Shown: positions 58,401-64,000 of the stretch, in pieces
Layout: each line of letters opens with the position of its first letter
Numbering within the stretch: position 1 is the stretch's first letter
Source: Liolophura sinensis
Lineage: Eukaryota > Mollusca > Polyplacophora > Chitonida > Chitonidae
Reading direction: 5' to 3'
Length of the DNA stretch: 64,000 bases
Assembly: GCF_032854445.1 (NCBI RefSeq)
Contig: NC_088301.1
Coordinates: 9,482,281 to 9,546,280, forward strand
Position numbers and translations under genes: made by a program
Notes under the pieces: generated by a model
Database searches by the model: none
What the model was told of the DNA's origin: nothing
The model's input: only the letters and a program-made list of their open reading frames with translations

Positions 58401-61400
58401 TCTGAATGTTCTCACTGTCATTTTGAAAGCCATTCATTGTCTCCTGTTTTGAGCATGTTTTCAACAATGAACCCCTAGCTCTGTTATAATAAGCCCCCAG
58501 GTCTATTAGAATGAACCTCTAGTTCTGTTTGTCTATTCTGAATGTTCTCATTGTCACACCGAAAGCCATTCGCTGTCTCCTGTTTTGAGCATGTTTTAAC
58601 AATGAACCTCAACTTCTGTTATAGTAAGCCCCAAGGTTTGTTAGAATGAACCTGTAATGCTCCGTCTATTTTCACTGTTGTCACATTGAAAGCCGTTCAG
58701 TCTCCTGTTTTCAACAATGAACCCCTAGTTCTGTTATAATAACCTCCCAGGTCTATTAGAATGAACCTCTAGTTCTGTTTGTCTATTCTGAATGTTCTCA
58801 TTGTCACACCGAAAGCCATTCGCTGTCTCCTGTTTTGAGCATGTTTTAACAATGAACCTCAACTTCTGTTATAGTAAGCCCCCTGGTTTGTTAGAATGAA
58901 CCTGTAATGCTCCGTCTATTTTCACTGTTGTCACATTGAAAGCCATTCACTGTCTCCTGTTTTCAACAATGACCCCTAGTTCTGTTATAATAACCTCCCA
59001 GGTCTATCAGAATGAACCTCTAGTTCTCTTGTTCATTTTAACTATTCTCACTCTCACATTGAAAGTCATTCATGGTCTCCTGTTTTGAACATGTGCTTAG
59101 CATGATATGACTGAAACATTGCCAATGTCTTATTTAACCACAATAATTCACTTATTCCTTGGTTCTTTTACAATGCACTTCCAGTTATGCTATAATGAAC
59201 TCACAATTCTGTTAGAATGAACCCTGTTCAGTTACAATTAACCCTTAATTCTTTTATAATGAATCCACACTTCTGTAACAATGAACCGCTATTTCTGTAA
59301 GAACAAATCCATATTTCGGTAACAATGTATTTCTAGTGCTGTAACAATGTGGCCCTAGCTCTGTTATACAGAACCCCCTATTTCTGCTATAAAGAAACTT
59401 TAGTTCTGTGATAAGGACACCTACAAGCTCTGCATAGTTGTATTAAAATGAACAGCCAGGATCTGGTCAGTCCTGTTAAAATGAGCCCCTAGTATGATTA
59501 TAATGAACCCTTAGTTTTTACAATAGTTCTTTACCTGTAAGGGCCTGATATCAGCTGTGTCACACGCCCCTGCCAGGTCTTTCCCCGTTACACATCCCGG
59601 CACCAGTAGCAGAGAGTTAGAGATGTCGGCTTCCTTGATGTCATAGGTCCTGTTGGCTGTACACAACACAGCATAATCCTCCTCTCCCCCTCTAATCACC
59701 ACCCTGAAACATTCACTTTCACATCAACCTATAACGATAGCCTTACATTTATTGTTTAAGTGCCCAGAGTAAACCATCAACCTTTGGCACCTAACTCACA
59801 ACCTTTTCCCAAATACAGATGTGCTCTAGGTATTGGAAGGCGCAGACAAGTGGTTAATACTGGGTACAAAAAACACACAAATGTTGTTTATTGTTACAGC
59901 AGCAGAATCAACAAATTCCCTGTCCAAGGTCAATATTAAACCTCCACTGACCTTTGTCTATCTGTACAAATGCAATTTTCAAGTGAATTTTACTGTGAAT
60001 ACAGTAGTCTGGGGGCAATAAATGTATAGGGAGCTGTTGGGTACTAGATCTGACTTCAGTGAGATTTGTGTTATAAGATGGTGGAGAAGAGTTATTATGA
60101 AGGCCTCCCTGATCACTGACAGGTGAATATGACTTACTCATCTCCCTGTGACAGAGAACTTAGTACAGTGGCATCCATCTCCATAAGAACTAAGCTCTCA
60201 TTGTCCAACTGCTGAGAAAAGCTCAGTGTCTGGACGTGACCCTTAAGCTCAGACTTCTCCAGCTTAGCAAACTCCAACAATGCCTCCACATCTTCAGTTG
60301 TCCTGACAAAAAAAAAAAACGAAATATCAGAAAATAAAAATAATTCAATAAATAAATAAATAAAACAGACAAAAGAGAAGGCAATACACAACAAAAGAAT
60401 GATAAAAAACCTTTAATACATTCCATTTATTTAAAATATAATCTTAATATTTAAATTAAAAAAAAAATGCTCTGCTTCATAAATGAACTCATTGCCTTTC
60501 TACAAATCTCCAATCAAAATGTACTTGGTGAACAGTGTCTACAATCATAGCCTTGTGGTTACGTGTCCAAACGAGGGTAAAACTCCCTAAACTACACCTC
60601 CATCATCCCTCACCCCAGGAAATAATACTTTTATGCCATCCCCAAAATACTTTAAGTCAAATAAATACTAATTAAACTTTTGCCTCTGATATTTTGTGTG
60701 TCATTAATGTTTTACCCGTGTGATATAGCAGGCTGTTGACACGACTGGTTCATATGTGTATTTGTAAGTTCAAGTTTAGCTCATGCTGGCTTCCTTTTTG
60801 GCCGTATGTTGGAAGGTCTCCCAGCAACCTGCAGATGATCATGGGTTTTTCCTAGGGCTCTCATCGGGTTTCCTCCCATCATTATACTAGCAATACTCTT
60901 AAGTAAACATAAAACCGCAATCAAATAAATATATAAATAAATAAAACTAGAACCCAAGGGCTGTGAAATGGGTCTGTTGCCTTTATTCTATTTTTATTTT
61001 TTCATGTAATGACAATGACAAATGACAAATTGTCTTCTAGTACAATTCATTGGTCTTCTCCACCCATAAAGGCCTATCAGTTATTCTGTCCGTAATGGAG
61101 GACCCCACCCCACCTCATTAGGACGTGACTTTAAAAAGAATGCAACTGTCCTATTTGGCAACTTATCACGGCAACATATCGTAATATAATACGTTTTGAT
61201 TCTTACATTGTACAGTTGTATCTCAACAGTACAAATACGGCAAGGACACATAAAATACATGTACAATCTGTCAACCTTTTTTTTTTTTTTGTTAAATTTT
61301 TTCAAGATTATATCCAAATGTTCATCACATATAGCAAACGATATATACATGTGTATACGGTAGATGTATAGGCCTACATACACCCACTGGTACAGATTCT

Positions 61401-63172
61401 TGTAGTTACATATAGGACTACAAGTATATGCATGTACACGTTGACTGCCCAGAATTACGACTTGCCATAACATTCTAGAATTAATAATTTCAGCTCTTCC
61501 ACGAGGAATGAATCTGAATTCCGCTCATAGGCCTACACTTATTTATTACACCTCAACCTGTAGGTCTACTGGGTTTATTCCAATAACTCACTCACTGACA
61601 ACTTTACCTTTTCATTTTGTTTTGATATCAGAAAGTGCAGTTTTATTTCATTCTATGGTAACCTGCCTAATGCAACAGGTAATTTTTTTTTTTTACCTGT
61701 CGAAACATTTCTGCATGCATAAACAACTGCTGTTTTGGGATCAAAACATGATACACTTGTTATGCTAAATCCAAATGCAGGCCTACATGAGAAGACAAAA
61801 CTTTATTATTTGTGCATTATTTCCTGGCAGTATATAGTATAAATCTTGAGTGTTTCTGAACACTAGCTGTTCTCATGATCGTTGTATTTCGTTGCAATTA
61901 GCTTCTCTCTTCAGAAATCGCTGATACATGTGTACACGTTGGCAACTGGACCCTCGATGACTCTTTAATTTAGCACAAATAACTGACGATCGGCGTATAA
62001 TTAAAACCGTAGACTGGGAACAAAGAAAAATGAAGATTTAATGCAATACAGTAGCAGAACCTCCTGTATAGTAAATAACTATAGCCAAATAACCATTTTT
62101 TCAGCCCTTGTTACATCTTCATGGCAAACATTAGACATGCTATAGAAAGTCACAGATACACATTATATATCACAGTAGTCATTCTCCATGGCTGCAGGTA
62201 ATGGTATATGAGACTTTGATGTAACCTTCAGTTTCGGAAAACTAACACGTCCTTGAGAGTGTCGGGCACATAAACTACTTTGGAGATCTACTTTTAATAT
62301 TGACAGGACTGTTTGCTTTAAATCTCCCATGAAAGATATAGCTACCTGGAATTTTGGCATACAAATCGTCATGCATATACAATACGCTCTGATTTAATTT
62401 TAGAAACATATCTTCTATTTTCTAAACACATTTACGCCTGTACGTCCCATATCTGTAACAATAACCAATAATACATGAAAGTATGACTCAAAACATAATT
62501 AAAATTTTTATTCAATCCATAATCATAACACATTAATCCCAACAAAACAATGAAGAAAACATCACGAATGGAAACTAATATTTGACCATAACACACGGTC
62601 TACTTCGCTAACCACACTGACAAGCTGTACTTGGGTGAAACTACTTTCGGCACTGTCTTCACAACTTTTCATGCCTCTATACTGGGCCTCTGGCGAATCT
62701 CACCCACAGACCCATAAAAATAAATAAATTATAACGTTAATAGGAGGTGACTCTCAAACATGTAACAGGCAGAGTCAACCTTTCACCTCCCCTTAATTTT
62801 GCACTGCCTCATGTGGTACTATGATGTCAATTCTAACAAACCTTGACAAACGTCAGAAACATCAGCCTTCCCTTGTGAAAAGTGAAGACCAAAAGTTGCG
62901 TTTTTTTTCTTTTCTTTTTTTTTTTTTTTGATTTACATATTGGTGCAAGCAGTTGTACTCAGCCTTTCGATTCTTGTCTCACTCTTAGATCGGCGAGATG
63001 ACCATACTACTTAATTATGGTGTGTATTTACAGATAAAATATGATACGGATAAAAGCCCTTTAATTCCAAAGACACGGCTCCCAAATTTACAAGATATAC
63101 GACAGTCACAACGATGGTTGGCAAAGCAAAACAAACCTACCGTCCTTCCATTTTCCCGCGAAATGTCTTCAT
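46500..63172 (-). CDS. DSCC1: DSCC1, sister-chromatid cohesion protein DCC1 (398 aa, 12 exons)
   Basis: DSCC1 joins CTF18 and CTF8 to make an alternative RFC clamp loader that loads PCNA and supports cohesion at replication forks (nuclear). Exons (minus): 63172-63141, 60302-60138, 59703-59535, 58007-57873, 55036-54946, 54569-54431, 52179-52127, 51386-51310, 50823-50746, 49165-49080, 47348-47286, 46608-46500; all GT-AG, phases close (1197 nt). Collinear matches to human DSCC1 (393 aa): EDVEALLEFAKL, VVIRGGEEDYAVLC, SLLLVPGC, SYYELRRCKPRLKKLKELL, HWRLLEFDF, VLHVLDCYG, FKEFLEVWKQSVP.GM, GLALIDRCSRPEVI, REKWTLDEITPYI and ASMQNGIKVYNSKKPVT. The 32-nt first exon is least certain; a second in-frame ATG lies seven codons in. 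Single-copy housekeeping gene, about 16.7 kb because of repeat-laden introns. Confidence 0.96.
46690..46830 (-). mobile_element. SINE family A fragments in DSCC1 intron 11
   Basis: 'tggtgggtgtttcacgaatt', 'cgcataatggtgggaggaaa' and 'ccgggccgagccatccgcat'. Strongly diverged, preceded by a G-rich tract at about 46653-46678. Family E-like sequence follows to about 47130. Confidence 0.65.
47503..47735 (-). mobile_element. SINE family A copy in DSCC1 intron 10
   Basis: 'attgtgttttatgtcatgct', 'acagcggccaacattaaggt', 'aacccatgaccatcctcagg', 'gaggaagccagcaatggctg' and 'gcatgctaacccccttggcc' (head side). Confidence 0.88.
51900..51975 (-). mobile_element. SINE family A tail fragment in DSCC1 intron 7
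   Basis: 'atggcaggactcaagaatgt' and 'ttcacttatacgacgacagc' are the tail-proximal blocks only. Confidence 0.65.
53740..54370 (+). mobile_element. SINE family A copy interrupted by a SINE B insertion (DSCC1 intron 6)
   Basis: The left part (53740-53875) has 'tccagcttatgctggcttcc' and 'gcagccctatatggga'. The right part (54237-54370) resumes at 'ccctatatgggaaggtctgc', then 'catcatgctggccattgttg' and 'agcgtaaaacaccaattaaa'. The two parts join seamlessly if the insert and one copy of the 12-bp duplication are removed. Confidence 0.9.
53876..54236 (-). mobile_element. SINE family B, complete copy nested in SINE A with a 12-bp target duplication
   Basis: Flanked by CCCTATATGGGA at 53864-53875 and 54237-54248, giving a 361-bp insert. 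On the minus strand the head reads 'ggcccggatagcacagttgg' 'tagagcgtccgcttcgggac' (clear tRNA-like A box) and 'ggatcaacccttgatc' (B-box side). The tail ends 'gttaaaccccaagcactccc'. This copy defines the ends of family B. Confidence 0.93.
58240..59510 (+). repeat. Compound tandem array in DSCC1 intron 3
   Basis: Short ~20-bp units ('aatgaacccctagttctgtt' plus 'ata') run through the region. Superimposed is a longer ~240-bp unit that includes 'ctattctgaatgttctcatt' and 'cgaaagccattcgctgtctc', repeated about three times between 58440 and 59075. It ends just before exon 3 (59535). Confidence 0.9.
60755..60945 (+). mobile_element. SINE family A, 5'-truncated copy in DSCC1 intron 1
   Basis: 'gtaagttcaagtttagctca', 'gctggcttcctttttggccg', 'cccagcaacctgcagatgat' and 'aaaaccgcaatcaaataaat'. 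Diverged. Confidence 0.85.
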
Positions 63173-64000
63173 GTTGGCACAGCCACGGTTTCGTCAATAT
63201 TTTCATGCCTGTAGTTAACTCATGTCCTTACTAACTGAATTTCTGTGTTTGTTTAGTTATATTTAGGATGAATACTAAGCATATGAATTCTAAGACAAGA
63301 CGACTGTAGCAAATTTGGCAACTCTTACTTATACGACGAAGCGACTCGGGTTTATTCCCATCATATTACTAATGCCACTGTGAGGAGTTTGGAATAAGTA
63401 GGCGTGGCGAATACATGGCGTCAAATGACGAGGAAGAAACACGCGGCAAAGTCCAAACCAAAGTCAAAGGTCACCTGAGGATTGACAGGTACACTGGGAC
63501 ATGTAGGTATATATATATATGTATATTTACAAGTGTTATAACACGTGCTAACCAAGAATTAGCTACCCAGAGTTTTGCATAGGAGGTAGACGACGCATGG
63601 GAAAATGTGCTCCAAGTTTTACGCATGGATTGCGGGCGAGCAGTTGAGGTGAGGTACTGCATTATGTGTCAGTTTGCTGCTTATGTGGTGTAAATGTAGT
63701 GTAAACGTGAATATGTTTTTTTCTTTCCTGACAAAATTGATAAATAACCGTGTACATTCTAACTACCTCATTTTCAATTAGACGTTACTTGTCTTTATTA
63801 TCTTGTGAATGTATTTCGTAATTTATTAATTTGCCATCGTATTAGAGTAAAATTGGTGAAGTACAAAATTACAAATAAATTACAAAAATCAAATAAATAA
63901 TTAATTACAAGTGAAACATTCCTGGGTTTGTGCATTTGGTAAATATGCTACTGTATATTCCCAAAAATCACTTGTAAGTTAATTTACTTAAAAGTCCTGG
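63173..64000. other. DSCC1 promoter side and right edge
   Basis: Upstream flank of DSCC1. No clear TATA box was found. Contains a short (ta)n tract near 63508-63525, an AT-rich right end and a possible divergent gene start (see 63415-63652). A scrap 'cttatacgacgaagcgac' at about 63328 resembles SINE A. Confidence 0.5.
63415..63652 (+). CDS. Possible divergent gene start (exon-like pieces), unrecognised
   Basis: ATG at 63415 opens a hydrophilic peptide (MASNDEEETRGKVQTKVKG...) with possible donors at 63488/63489 and 63505/63506. Further on, an acceptor-like 'tgcatag' is followed by an open stretch (EVDDAWENVLQVLRMDCGRA, about 63581-63652) ending at a good donor, GAG|GTGAGG. The reading phases of these two pieces do not join with the donors I can see, so they may not belong together. 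I recognise no family. Position head-to-head with DSCC1 is the main argument. Confidence 0.22.

Noticed and set aside
60134-60394. MLCIAFSFVCFIYLF extension of DSCC1 exon 2 as a signal or membrane start
   Set aside because: It is intron sequence. An acceptor (gtcag) precedes 60302 and the exon 1 join gives the conserved start.
63015-63206. Minus-strand frame MKILTKPWLCQHEDISREN as the DSCC1 start
   Set aside because: Joining that frame to exon 2 gives an immediate stop. The ATG at 63172, in another frame, joins in phase and fits the known N-terminus.

Overview
The window looks like AT-rich nuclear DNA of an invertebrate animal, most likely a mollusc or close lophotrochozoan relative. The evidence is: genes cut by many GT-AG introns, animal-type proteins (DSCC1, a PHF24-like protein, a TLR-like LRR receptor, a CUB protein), and about twenty copies of a tRNA-headed SINE whose tail reads like the bivalve/gastropod 'acggcgtaaaacaccaatcaaataaata' family. 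No bacterial operon, rRNA, tRNA gene or CRISPR array is seen. All gene models were assembled by eye from splice sites and reading phase. Four of the five close in frame from start to stop over all exons, and the fifth (the LRR gene) has an uninterrupted coding region.

Layout. (1) 1-9.4 kb: two tandem minus-strand genes for small secreted proteins. Only the signal-peptide exon (890-943) of the left one lies in the window. The right one is complete (9297-6189, five exons, 304 aa) and encodes a CUB domain followed by a glycosylation-site-rich tandem repeat. (2) 9.4-14.7 kb: intergenic, with SINEs, a ~200-bp fold-back element and an (AT)n tract. (3) 14685-25722, plus strand: a 15-exon xylose isomerase (461 aa) with every catalytic and metal ligand in place, an uncommon enzyme for an animal. 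Its introns hold several unrelated minisatellites and a LINE remnant. (4) 25.7-31 kb: intergenic, with SINEs and a second fold-back element. (5) 31034-33718, plus strand: an intronless transmembrane receptor with two LRR cassettes and a short tail without a TIR domain. A decayed duplicate of its 3' end follows it. (6) 43894-34986, minus strand: a seven-exon PHF24/GINIP-like protein (433 aa) with a probable N-myristoylation site, a C4HC3 PHD finger and four EF-hand loops. (7) 63172-46500, minus strand: a 12-exon DSCC1 gene (398 aa), a subunit of the CTF18 clamp loader. A possible divergent first exon lies beyond it.

The genes do not form one pathway. They are unrelated housekeeping, signalling, metabolic and surface/secreted genes. 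The strongest structural theme is tandem duplication that starts at splice junctions. About 20 diverged copies of the acceptor of PHF24-like exon 2 fill the preceding intron. Copies of the xylose isomerase exon-8 donor lie in intron 8. The LRR gene's transmembrane/tail segment is repeated just past its stop codon.
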